From Gemmatimonadota bacterium (lineage in GTDB: Bacteria > Latescibacterota > UBA2968 > GCA-2709665), in assembly GCA_028874335.1 (NCBI GenBank), contig JAPPJY010000096.1:62001-126000 (forward strand): 64,000 nt of DNA. The letters run 5' to 3'. The position numbers and the translations under genes were made by a program. Below the pieces are notes generated by a model, which saw only the letters and a list, made by a program, of their open reading frames with translations, made no database searches and was not told the origin of the DNA. Positions 1 to 8,620 of the stretch are shown in pieces (the stretch's first letter is position 1; each line of letters starts with the position of its first letter).

Positions 1-2709
1 CAATTCATTGTGGATAAGATACAATTCTGTGAGATTGGTGAGTCGTCCGAGCTCTGGTGGGATCGCCGCTTTTAACTGATTCGAGCCAAGGTGCAGCACT
101 TTGAGCTTGGTAAGTTGCCCAAGCTCGGGAGGGATCGGTCCCGTCAGCTTGTTGCCGAAAAGGTGCAATTCTGTAAGATTCGTAAGTCGTCCAAGCTCTG
201 GTGGAATCCCCTCCCTTAACTGATTAGAGGCGAGGTCCAGCACTTCGATTTCGGTGAGTTGACCAAGCTCGGGAGGGATCGGTCCCGTCAGCTCATTGGA
301 ATTAAGGTACAATTCTGTGAGGTTGGTGAGTCGTCCAAACCCTGGCGGGATCTCGCCAGCTAACTGATTCCAGCCAAGGTTCAACGATGTAAGTTGTGTC
401 AACTGTTCCAGGTGGCGAGGTATCAATCCCAGCAGGTTGTTTCTCGCCAGGTCCACTTTGGTCACCCGACCGCGGGCATCGGTGGTCACGCCGTGCCATT
501 CTCCAAGCGGCTCTGCGCTCGTCCAATTCGTCGAATTCGGCCAGTTCGATCCATGCGTCCCGTTGTACAACTCCATCAGAGCATAGTAATCCTCGCGCGT
601 GTCGGTACAGCGGACAACTCCGATCCTGTTGGGTATCTCATTTAACCACGTGTGGAACTCCGCATGTGGTGGGGCGCAGAGTTGCGTTCCGTCCAGAGCC
701 AGAGAATCCAGGGCAAGGCGCGTGAGCCCCGTGGACACCGGACCGGACAGGCCGGTGTTTGCGGCAAGGTTCAGCGTCCTGAGATGGGTCAACCCTCCCA
801 GTTGGTGAGGTATCGTTCCACGCAGGTTGTTGCCCTGAAGATCCAGCCTGGTCACGCGTCCGTCCACATCAGTTGTCACGCCGTACCATTCACCCAGCGT
901 CGGGGTGCTCAACCATTCGGCCTTGTTTTTCCAGTTGGGGCCATCTGTGGCGTTATAGAGCGCCACCAGAGCATCCCGTTCCGGAAATGCACATTCGGCG
1001 GTGACTCTTTTGTCCGGTATCCCCTCGAGCCACTCCTGGAATTCGGCGGCCGCAGGTATGCACACCTGAGTTCCATTCAAACGGAGAACATCCAGAGCGA
1101 GATCGGTGAACGACTTTGGCAATGGTCCGGTCAGGTCTTTATTGTTACTGAGTCTCAACGAGGTGAGGTTGGTGAGCTGGCCCAGTTCAGACGGTATCAA
1201 TCCGGTCAACCGATTCACGTAGATGTGCATCTCTGTGAGGTTGGTGAGCTGGCCCAGTTCCGCTGGAAGTGGACCCGCCAACTGATTCCCACTAAGGTCC
1301 AGCCCTTTCAGGTTGGTGAGTTGGCCCAGTTCCGGACGGAGCGAGCCTCCCAACCGATTCACCTGAATGTACAATTCTGTGAGGTTGGTGAGCTGGCCCA
1401 GTTCCGCTGGGAGCGGGCCCGTCAACTGATTCCAGCTAAGGTCCAGCCTTTCCAGATTGGTGAGTCGGCCCAATTTCGGGGGGAGCGCTCCCGTCAATTG
1501 ATTCCTTTGAAGGTACAACCGCATGAGGTTGGTGAGTTGGCCCAGTTCCGCTGGGAGCGGGCCCGTCAATTGATTAAAGCTCAGGCTCAGTGTTTCGAGA
1601 TTAGTGAGCTGGCCCAGTTCCGGCGGGATCGAGCCCGTCAACTGATTAGGGCCAAGGGATAGCCGCTCGAGTTTGGTGAGCTGGCCCAGTTCCGCTGGCA
1701 GCGGGCCGTTCAACTGATTCCAGCTAAGGCCCAGACTCTCCAGATTGGTGAGCTGGCCCAGTTCCGGCGGGATCGCGTCCGTCAGTTGATTTGAGTCTAG
1801 GCTCAGCTCTTCGATATTGGTAAGTTGAGCTAGTTCCCCCGGGATCGGGCCCGTCAACTGATTTGAGGAAAGGTGCAAGATTCTGATTTTGGTAAGTTGG
1901 CTCAATTCCGGCGGGATCCCGCCAGTCAACTGATTCTCCCAAAGGTTTAAGACTTCTAGATTCGTGAGTTGACCCAATTCCGACGGTATCCTTCCCGTCA
2001 ATTGATTGGTGCCAAGTTGAAGCCAGGCGAGATTGTTCAGTTGCGTCAATTCCGGCGGGATCGAGCCCGTCAACTGATTTGCCGAAAGGTCCAGGTTTCT
2101 GAGATTGGTGAGTCGGCCCAGTTCCGTAGGTATCCTTCCCGTCAACCGATTTTCCACAAGCTCCAGCTTCTTCAGTTCGGAAAGATTGCCCACTTCCGGT
2201 GGAATCGGACCCGCCAGCTTATTGCTGTGCATGAAGAGGGTCGTAACCCGGCCATTCTGAACGTCGACTCCATACCAGGTTGAAAGGTCTTTCTCCGTCA
2301 ACCAGTTGGTGTTGTTCTCCCAATTCGGACCGTCCGTCGCGTTGTACAGCGCCACCAACGCTTCCCGATCCCCGCCGGAAACTGGTACCCTTTCGCCGAA
2401 ACGACTTGCGAAGATCACAAAATCGCCGAATCCAATGGCGTCATCCCCGTCAAGATCAAACCGCGCATCATATCCGGCGTCCCCCTTACCTGACCCGAAC
2501 GCTTCGGCTAACAGGACAAAATCGCTGAAGCCAACCGTCCCACTGCCATCGAAGTCCGGGGATCCTTGCGACTTCGGTGAACTTGCCTGGGAATAAAGAG
2601 ATCCCAGAAAAATCAACACGGCCGAACACAGAATCGCGAATATCGACGCCGATTTCGCTCGCTGCCATCCGAATCGGCCGTCCGTCGAATGTAGACAACG
2701 CCTGAACAA
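1..2709 (-). CDS. Secreted plant-type leucine-rich-repeat protein with dockerin-like calcium loops (C-terminus beyond window edge)
   Basis: The minus-strand frame stays open from 2709 to the left edge (903 codons, no stop), so the C-terminus lies outside. The start is TTG at 2709 with GAGG five bases upstream, exactly as in the next gene; no ATG gives a matching N-terminus. Order: hydrophobic signal segment (about residues 20-42), two dockerin/EF-hand-like loops (DFDGSGTVGFSD and DLDGDDAIGFGD), then three modules. Each module opens with an ALVALYNATDGPNW-type cap, carries 24-residue repeats of the form LTNLxxLxLxxNxLTGxIPPELG, and closes with a cysteine cap (VCIP...AEFQEWLEGIP...C). Module borders fall near residues 110, 580 and 706. 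The paralogue at 2943-7640 has the same three-module order and ends in a metalloprotease, so I infer one may follow here. Role unknown: extracellular binding or peptidase scaffold. Confidence 0.9.
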   Translation of the reverse strand, partial: MFRRCLHSTDGRFGWQRAKSASIFAILCSAVLIFLGSLYSQASSPKSQGSPDFDGSGTVGFSDFVLLAEAFGSGKGDAGYDARFDLDGDDAIGFGDFVIFASRFGERVPVSGGDREALVALYNATDGPNWENNTNWLTEKDLSTWYGVDVQNGRVTTLFMHSNKLAGPIPPEVGNLSELKKLELVENRLTGRIPTELGRLTNLRNLDLSANQLTGSIPPELTQLNNLAWLQLGTNQLTGRIPSELGQLTNLEVLNLWENQLTGGIPPELSQLTKIRILHLSSNQLTGPIPGELAQLTNIEELSLDSNQLTDAIPPELGQLTNLESLGLSWNQLNGPLPAELGQLTKLERLSLGPNQLTGSIPPELGQLTNLETLSLSFNQLTGPLPAELGQLTNLMRLYLQRNQLTGALPPKLGRLTNLERLDLSWNQLTGPLPAELGQLTNLTELYIQVNRLGGSLRPELGQLTNLKGLDLSGNQLAGPLPAELGQLTNLTEMHIYVNRLTGLIPSELGQLTNLTSLRLSNNKDLTGPLPKSFTDLALDVLRLNGTQVCIPAAAEFQEWLEGIPDKRVTAECAFPERDALVALYNATDGPNWKNKAEWLSTPTLGEWYGVTTDVDGRVTRLDLQGNNLRGTIPHQLGGLTHLRTLNLAANTGLSGPVSTGLTRLALDSLALDGTQLCAPPHAEFHTWLNEIPNRIGVVRCTDTREDYYALMELYNGTHGSNWPNSTNWTSAEPLGEWHGVTTDARGRVTKVDLARNNLLGLIPRHLEQLTQLTSLNLGWNQLAGEIPPGFGRLTNLTELYLNSNELTGPIPPELGQLTEIEVLDLASNQLREGIPPELGRLTNLTELHLFGNKLTGPIPPELGQLTKLKVLHLGSNQLKAAIPPELGRLTNLTELYLIHNEL

Positions 2710-2710
2710 T

Positions 2711-2942
2711 GGGACCTCACGTGTGGAACCAATGCCGAAACAGCTAACGGCCGTCAGTTTTCAGCCATCAGCCAAACCAGGTTGACGATACGGCCCGCCG
2801 AATTCGACTCACCAATATCAGCGCCGGAATGTAGGCAACCACAAAGGTTGCCCTACGCTTACAACGACGGCGGGAAACACGGCGATGTCAATTCGCGGTT
2901 GTATGGTTATTGTAGGGGCGACCGGCCGGTCGCCCCTACAGG
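2711..2942. repeat. Spacer between the LRR paralogues with TCAGC array and two palindromic repeats
   Basis: A TCAGC-type array lies at 2740-2774. It is followed by a stretch (aaaccaggttgacgat then cggcc) that recurs upstream of the second LRR gene and near 18003-18023. An inverted repeat at 2831-2856 pairs GTAGGCAACC with GGTTGCCCTAC. A perfect 30-bp palindrome lies at 2911-2940 (half-site TGTAGGGGCGACCGG), ending two bases before the stop codon of the second LRR gene. It could act as a transcription stop for that gene, but it is not followed by a T run. Confidence 0.75.
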
Positions 2943-5900
2943 TCATCGAGTCCACGATGCCGCATCCGGGATGCCGCGGCTGACCAGAACCTCCAGGTCC
3001 GGTTCCGGTATCCCGAGCGTAGTGGCGGCGCGCTTTGCGGCCGGCTCCGCCCAGTCCCGCAGGATGCCGCGGACATCCCCCGTGGCGCGGTCCAGCAGCA
3101 GCGCGGCGGCCGGTCCTTCCTCGCCGTCCAGCGTTGAAACGCCTTCAGGGCCGGAAAACGAAACGCGAGCAAGCCGGCCAGCCCAACCCGGCTGTACCGG
3201 TAGAATCAAAGCGAAGACGCGGCCCTCGCCGCCGCACGCGATCTCTGCCATGCCGAATGTCACGTCGAAGACGGTGCTTCCGTCTTCAGCCTCCCCCGTG
3301 AGCCGGTACGGACCGTCCATCCGCGGCAGGGAAGGCGGAGCGTCGACCACAAACGCGGGTTCCAGGAAAAGTTCCTTGTCCCCGTTCAATCCGCCCCACA
3401 ACAGCAGGCTCTTCGATGAGGCCTGGTAGGCCGCCTCCTCACGCCTGCTTCCTTCATGGTAACGATGGCGTAGCGCCTTGGAAAAACTGAATTCACTGAT
3501 CCATTGCGGCTGGCAGTACGTCATCAGGTCCGACGTTTCCGGATTCACCAGTGTCTCGTTGAGGAAATCGTACCCCCACGCGCCGATCGTACCGTCGCCC
3601 GTTGGAAAGTCGGGATCCGTACCGAGCGCGCCACATCCCGGGGCGTGGAAAAGGTTCAGGTTGTGCCCGAGTTCGTGCGCGATCACGTTTTCGTCGAGGA
3701 TGGATAGGCTCACGTATCCCGGTAACATCGCTATCCCTTGTAGGCCACCTTCGCCCGTCTCTCTAAAGATGCCCATATAATGACCTCGCGCACCTTCCAT
3801 GGCATAAATCAACTCGGCTTCACGCAATAACGTCTCATGACTGTCGCCGGTGGGATCCACCGAAGTCGACACGGGCTCGTGAATAGTCAATTGGAAATCG
3901 CTCACCGGAAGGACATCGCGGGTCAACCGGAACAAATCGGATTCGGACGACAGATCCTCCATTTCCGTCAAAACGGAACGGTCCGGGTCCTCGATCCACA
4001 GAAACGGGACCAATGTCAGATTGAAGGTTGGTAAGGACGTCACGTCCACTGCCGTTCTGCCCGTCGCGGGTAGACGCGCGGCGATGTCCAGACCCGGGTC
4101 CAGCGTCCGATCCGGATCGATCTCGACCACCATCTCAAGACCGGGCATTACCACCGAGCCCGGCACCACCGCGTTGGCTGAATTCAACAGGGACGCCTCA
4201 TTGATCTGCCAGGGGATGCTCGTCGCCCGCCCTTCGATCTCCGCGGCATACACCTCCGCGCCGTCCAGATAGAAGGTGGCCCGAACAGGGGGCATCGCGG
4301 TATCCACGTCCCGCGCCGCGGTGACGAACACACGCAGGAGAGCGGCCTCGCCGGCCACCATAGACACGGGATATTCCAGCGATTGCGTCGCCTGCGTCAG
4401 GTAGGCCGTTGACAGGTCCATGAGGTCGCAGTTCGGCACGCGGCTATCGGGAATTTCTCTGAGCCACGCCTGGAATTCGGCGCCTTTCGGCACGCACACG
4501 AGCGTTTCTTTAAGACGCAAAGTTTCCAGGTTGAGATTGGTAAACGTGTGCGAAAGGCTTCCCGACAAAGCGCCGTTATAGGCGAGGTCCAGCGACTTGA
4601 GATTGGCAAGATTGCCCAGTTCCGGGGGTATTTCGCCGGACAACTGGTTGACGCTGAGGTCCAGCCACTCGAGGTTCGCGAGTTGCCCCAATTCCGCCGG
4701 TATCCCGCCGGACAACCGGTTTGAGGCAAGGTCCAATCTTTGTAGATTGGCCAAATATCCCAAACCGGTCGGTATCTCACCGGTCAACTGGTTATTGTCG
4801 AGGGAGAATACCTGGACATTGGCCAGTTGTCCCAGTTCGCCGGGAATCCTACCAGTCAATTGATTGTGGTCGAGGTATAGTCGCCAGAGATTCGTTAGCT
4901 GGCCCATTTCGGAAGGTATCTCACCAGTCAACTGGTTATTGTCAAGAAGCAAGTCCGATAGATTGGTCAGACGTCCCAGTTCCGGGGGGATCTCGCCAGT
5001 CAACTGGTTGTCGCCTATCGTCAGTTGCCTGAGATTGGTGAGGCGTCCAAGGTCCGGTGGAATACTTCCCGTTAACTCATTAGTGCTAAGGCCCAAACTT
5101 CGGAGATCAGACAACCGTCCGAGCGCTGGGGGTATCCCGCCCGTCAACCGATTGTACCCAAGACCCAGCGACTCGAGATTCGTGAGTTTTCCGAGCTCTG
5201 GAGGTATCCCTCCCGTTAACCTGTTACCAGTAAGGCTCAAGCGGCTGAGATTGGTCAACTGCCCCAGTGACAATGGTATATTGCCCGCCAACGAGTTTCC
5301 ATCAAGACGCACCATTTCGAGATTGGTCAACCGTCCAAGTTCCGGTGGAATTTTCCCCGTCAACCCACACGCGGCAAGGGTCAAGGACGTGAGGTTGGTG
5401 AGTTGTCCGAGTTCCGGCGGAATGCCGCCGTTGAATTCATTCCCGAAGAGATTCAAGTAGGTGAGTCTGGTCAATTGTCCAAGCTCGGGTGGGATCACGC
5501 CCGTTATTTGACTATCGCCAAGGTCGAGGTATTTGAGATGGGTCAACTGCGCCAGTTGGCGAGGGATCGCGCCGCTCAGGTTGTTTTCATACAGATCCAG
5601 CCTCGTCACCCGTCCGCGGGCATCCGTTGTCACGCCGTGCCAGTCGCCCAGCGGCGCGGGGCTCGCCCAGTTCGTCGCATTTGTCCAGTTCAAGCCATCC
5701 GTCCCGTTGTATAGCTCAACCAATGCATAGTAATCCGCGCGTGTCTCAGTACAGCGGGAAACCTCAGTCCTGCTGGGTATCCGATCGAACCAGGCCTGGA
5801 ATTCCGCCTTCGGGGGCCCGCACAGTTGCGTTCCGTCCATCGCCAGCGAATCCAGCGTAAGCTGAGTCAGCCCTAATGGCACTGGACCGGACAGCGAGGG

Positions 5901-7640
5901 GTTAGTCGCGAGGTTCAGCGTTCTGAGATGGGCCAGACCTCCCAGTTGGTGAGGTATCGTTCCCCGAAGGTTGTTTCCCCGCAGGTCAAGTCTGGTCACA
6001 TCGCCGTCGGCGCCGGCTGTCACGCCGTACCATTCGCCCAGGTTCTCAGTGCTCAACCAGTTGGTCTTATTCTTCCAGTTTGAGCCATCCGCCGATCTGA
6101 ATAGCGCGACCAGAGCGTCCCGTTCCGGAAAGACACATAGATCGCCGACTCTCTTTACGCGTATGCTTTCAAGCCATGCATGAAATTCGGCGGTCTGAGG
6201 TATGCACACTTGTGTGTCATGTAAGTGAAACTCCGCCAGGGTGAGACCGGTGAACGACTCCGGCAGCGGCCCAGTCAGGTCATTGTTTTGATGGAAGTAT
6301 ATTTCTCTAAGCTCGGTAAGCTGGCCCAGTTCAGATGGTATCCTCCCTGTCAACTGATTCCAACCAAGGAACAAATATCGCAGATCAGACAATTTGCCCA
6401 GTTCCGATGGGATCGTGCCTGTTATCAGGTTTACTCCAAGTTCCAGACTCTGCAGCCGCGTCAACTGTCCCAGTTCAGGGGGGATCGCTCCCGTCAGTTC
6501 ATTGTAGCCAAGGTTCAACGATGTAAGATTGGCGAGTTGGCCCAGTTCCGGTGGGATCCCGCCCCCCAGTGGGTTAGTGTTAAGCCATAACGTTTTGAGA
6601 CTGCTGAGTTGGCCCAGCTCCGGCGGGATCGGGCCGGTCAATTTGTTACCGTCGAGGATCAACTCTTCGAGGTTGGTGAGTTGGCCCAGTTCAGGGGGGA
6701 TCGCTCCCGTCAGTTCATTATTGGCAAGGTCCAACGATGTGAGGTTGGTGAGTCTTACAAGTTCCGTTGGTATCGGCCCATTCAGGTCATTTATGTCAAG
6801 CTCTAACACTCTTAAGTTGGTTAGTTGGCCCAACTCCGGCGGGATCGGACCCGTCAGATCGTTATTCCAACTAAGGTCCAGGGTTTCGAGCTCGGTAAGT
6901 TGGCCCAATTCCTGTGGTATCTCGCCGATCAATCCACTAACCCAAAATCTCAAATGCTTGAGCCTTCTGAGTTTTCCAAGCTCGGCCGGAATCGTCCCGT
7001 TTAATGAGTTCACCGAGAGATCCAACCTCTCTAGATTGGTGAGTCGTCCAAGCTCTGGCGGGATCCCTCCACTCAAGTCGTTCCGGCTGAGGATCAAGTA
7101 TTCGAGCTTCGTGAGTTGGCCCAATTCCGGGGGTATGGTTCCGGACAGCTTATTCTTATCCAGGTGAAGGTGCGTAACCCGGCCATTGACAACGCTTACA
7201 CCATACCAGGTTGAAAGGTCTTTTTCGGTCAACCAGTTGGTGTTTTGCTCCCAATTGGGCCCATCCGTCGCATTGTACAGGGCGACCAGGGCATCCCGGT
7301 CCCCGCCGGAAACTGGGACCTTTTCACCGAAACGACTTGCGAAGATCACAAAATCGCCGAATCCAATGGCGTCATCCCCATTCAGATCGTACCTCGGATC
7401 ATATCCGGCGTCTCCTTTCGCCGAACCGAATGCCTCCGCAAGAAGTACAAAATCGCTGAATCCGACCGTCCCGTTGCCATCGAAGTCCGGTGACGCTTGC
7501 GACTGCGGTGAACTTGCCTGGGAATAGAGCGATCCCAGGCCAATCAACACGGCGGAACACAGCATCGTGAATATCGTCGCCGATTTCGCTCCATGCCACG
7601 TGGACTGTCCGCCGGTCGCATGTGGAAGGCGCCTGAACAA
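2943..7640 (-). CDS. Secreted LRR protein with dockerin-like loops and C-terminal metzincin-like zinc metalloprotease
   Basis: 1565 residues. The start is TTG at 7640, backed by GAGG five bases upstream and the same arrangement in the paralogue at 2709. Order: signal/TM segment about 21-42; EF-hand-like loops DFDGNGTVGFSD (52-63) and DLNGDDAIGFGD (85-96); three LRR modules of 24-residue plant-type repeats (about 111-505, 505-633, 633-1065), each with an N-cap containing W-Y-G-V and a C-cap with paired cysteines; a beta-rich linker (about 1075-1250); a protease domain with HELGHNLNLFH (zinc ligands H1322, H1326, H1332, catalytic E1323) and a Met-turn-like SDLMTYC (M1373); then a 180-residue tail. 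The metzincin consensus has glycine where N1329 sits. The domain resembles M66-like or related bacterial metzincins; the exact family is uncertain. Probably extracellular; the LRRs would bind protein or glycan partners. Confidence 0.95.
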   Translation of the reverse strand: MFRRLPHATGGQSTWHGAKSATIFTMLCSAVLIGLGSLYSQASSPQSQASPDFDGNGTVGFSDFVLLAEAFGSAKGDAGYDPRYDLNGDDAIGFGDFVIFASRFGEKVPVSGGDRDALVALYNATDGPNWEQNTNWLTEKDLSTWYGVSVVNGRVTHLHLDKNKLSGTIPPELGQLTKLEYLILSRNDLSGGIPPELGRLTNLERLDLSVNSLNGTIPAELGKLRRLKHLRFWVSGLIGEIPQELGQLTELETLDLSWNNDLTGPIPPELGQLTNLRVLELDINDLNGPIPTELVRLTNLTSLDLANNELTGAIPPELGQLTNLEELILDGNKLTGPIPPELGQLSSLKTLWLNTNPLGGGIPPELGQLANLTSLNLGYNELTGAIPPELGQLTRLQSLELGVNLITGTIPSELGKLSDLRYLFLGWNQLTGRIPSELGQLTELREIYFHQNNDLTGPLPESFTGLTLAEFHLHDTQVCIPQTAEFHAWLESIRVKRVGDLCVFPERDALVALFRSADGSNWKNKTNWLSTENLGEWYGVTAGADGDVTRLDLRGNNLRGTIPHQLGGLAHLRTLNLATNPSLSGPVPLGLTQLTLDSLAMDGTQLCGPPKAEFQAWFDRIPSRTEVSRCTETRADYYALVELYNGTDGLNWTNATNWASPAPLGDWHGVTTDARGRVTRLDLYENNLSGAIPRQLAQLTHLKYLDLGDSQITGVIPPELGQLTRLTYLNLFGNEFNGGIPPELGQLTNLTSLTLAACGLTGKIPPELGRLTNLEMVRLDGNSLAGNIPLSLGQLTNLSRLSLTGNRLTGGIPPELGKLTNLESLGLGYNRLTGGIPPALGRLSDLRSLGLSTNELTGSIPPDLGRLTNLRQLTIGDNQLTGEIPPELGRLTNLSDLLLDNNQLTGEIPSEMGQLTNLWRLYLDHNQLTGRIPGELGQLANVQVFSLDNNQLTGEIPTGLGYLANLQRLDLASNRLSGGIPAELGQLANLEWLDLSVNQLSGEIPPELGNLANLKSLDLAYNGALSGSLSHTFTNLNLETLRLKETLVCVPKGAEFQAWLREIPDSRVPNCDLMDLSTAYLTQATQSLEYPVSMVAGEAALLRVFVTAARDVDTAMPPVRATFYLDGAEVYAAEIEGRATSIPWQINEASLLNSANAVVPGSVVMPGLEMVVEIDPDRTLDPGLDIAARLPATGRTAVDVTSLPTFNLTLVPFLWIEDPDRSVLTEMEDLSSESDLFRLTRDVLPVSDFQLTIHEPVSTSVDPTGDSHETLLREAELIYAMEGARGHYMGIFRETGEGGLQGIAMLPGYVSLSILDENVIAHELGHNLNLFHAPGCGALGTDPDFPTGDGTIGAWGYDFLNETLVNPETSDLMTYCQPQWISEFSFSKALRHRYHEGSRREEAAYQASSKSLLLWGGLNGDKELFLEPAFVVDAPPSLPRMDGPYRLTGEAEDGSTVFDVTFGMAEIACGGEGRVFALILPVQPGWAGRLARVSFSGPEGVSTLDGEEGPAAALLLDRATGDVRGILRDWAEPAAKRAATTLGIPEPDLEVLVSRGIPDAASWTR

Positions 7641-7846
7641 TGAGACCTCGCGCGAAAAAAGATGGCGAAAGAGCTATCAGCGGTCGGCTCTCAGCCATCA
7701 GCTAAACCAGGTTAACGATTCGGCCTGCCAATATCAATTCACCTGTGTCTGCGCCTTGACATGGGCAACCACTAGTACCTCTTGACTTCTTAAGCAGCGC
7801 GTTACTTCAATTCGATGTCTCCCCTGAAGGCGAAGAAGCCATCGAC

Positions 7847-8035
7847 ATGCCGATGAAATACGTTGTCCGTCTGAGTCCCGAAGAACGGGAGCAGCTTCAG
7901 GATCTGGTCAGTAACCGCAAGACGCAAGCCTACCGCATCAGGCACGCTCGCGTCCTTCTCAAGGCCGATGCGGAGGGTCCGGACTGGATGGATTGACAGA
8001 TCACGAAGGCCTTTTCGTGCAATCAGTCAACATTT
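7847..8035 (+). pseudogene. IS630-family transposase N-terminal remnant
   Basis: From ATG at 7847 the frame reads MPMKYVVRLSPEEREQLQDL and continues to a basic stretch ending RHARVLLKADAEGPDWMD, then TGA at 7994. Past the stop the frame continues QITKAFSCNQST before similarity is lost. This matches the usual IS630 transposase start (short VRLTPEER-type strand, RKIxRARILLKAD helix, WxDxQIAxAF helix-turn-helix). Only the N-terminal helix-turn-helix remains. There is no DDE catalytic region and I saw no terminal inverted repeats. It marks an old insertion next to the LRR genes. Confidence 0.7.
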
Positions 8036-8262
8036 GTCTGTGTTTATAGAATACAACTAAATTTACCGAGCTAATAATGATTTATTGATGGACTTGTCGA
8101 TTTTTTGATGAAAAACGATGATTTTTCCGATCTATATCGTTTGTCGGTCGATAACCTGACCAATCACAGCTTTGGATTTCTGCGACTCCAATTGACGCAA
8201 ATCAAGGTTGCGTCTACAGGTGACCCGTTGCTCGAACACCAACACCGCCGCCGAGCCGACGA

Positions 8263-8302
8263 CAAAAAACGGGAGGCATCATTGCGACATGATGCCTCCC
8301 GT
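8263..8302 (-). terminator. Rho-independent terminator, minus strand
   Basis: A perfect 14-bp stem (ACGGGAGGCATCAT, six-base loop) is followed on the minus strand by TTTTTTG. It lies about 320 bases after the stop of the oxidoreductase at 8621-9676, the nearest minus-strand gene, implying a long 3' UTR. On the plus strand the trailing bases are not T-rich. Confidence 0.75.
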
Positions 8303-8487
8303 CTTGTTGTAATCGTTGACTTCATTGCGCAAGCGCGTCATCTCGCTCGGCGTGCCGGTTTTCTTTAAACAATGGCTGAAAAACAAAAGACGGTGGGCGT
8401 TCGTACTGGACGGATCCCTACGCCGCCCATGCTTCTGAGGTCACCACGACGCGACCTTGTCCACGTAAACCAGGGGTTAGGTCACAA

Positions 8488-8610
8488 TACCGGGAAGACG
8501 GTAGAGGGGAGAGATTACCAGCCTTGTGAGGATTATTCTCGTGCCAAAGGCAGGGAGGGAAGACATACCGGGCAAGGACTTCCTCTACCGGCTTACGTCG
8601 ACCGTCTTCC
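8488..8610. repeat. Dispersed repeat, copy 1 of 3
   Basis: This copy contains AGAGATTACCAGCCTTGTGA, TTCTCGTGCC and ACCGGGCAAGGA, and ends in a pyrimidine-rich run. The same ordered blocks recur at 13732-13860 and, more diverged, at 37915-38010. All three lie between genes and pass into TTCTTCC-rich tracts. Confidence 0.6.
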
Positions 8611-8620
8611 CGCATTTCTT

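Larger units (their letters stand above)
7641..8620. other. Gene-poor spacer: leader duplicate, transposase remnant, terminator and dispersed repeats
   Basis: Bases 7641-7780 are a diverged copy of the leader upstream of the first LRR gene, including a TCAGC array at 7671-7702 and the ccaggttaacgattcggcc block. An IS630-type remnant follows at 7847-8035. A decayed palindrome lies at 8194-8220 (GACGCAA paired with TTGCGTC). A perfect terminator hairpin lies at 8263-8302. Bases 8488-8610 hold one copy of a repeat that recurs at 13732-13860 and 37915-38010. I found no intact gene here. Confidence 0.7.

Noticed and set aside
652..1662. Long plus-strand open frame through the first LRR gene, and similar frames at 4864-5460, 6225-6590 and 6529-7167
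   Set aside because: They mirror the 72-bp periodicity of the LRR repeats on the opposite strand, have no ribosome-binding site and encode no known family.
1100..7150. Regular direct repeats that could suggest a CRISPR array or satellite DNA
   Set aside because: The 72-bp units translate in frame as 24-residue leucine-rich repeats; there are no spacers and no cas genes.
8105..8368. Plus-strand frame of 87 codons
   Set aside because: It has no family match and runs through a decayed palindrome and a perfect terminator hairpin, so it is not a credible gene.
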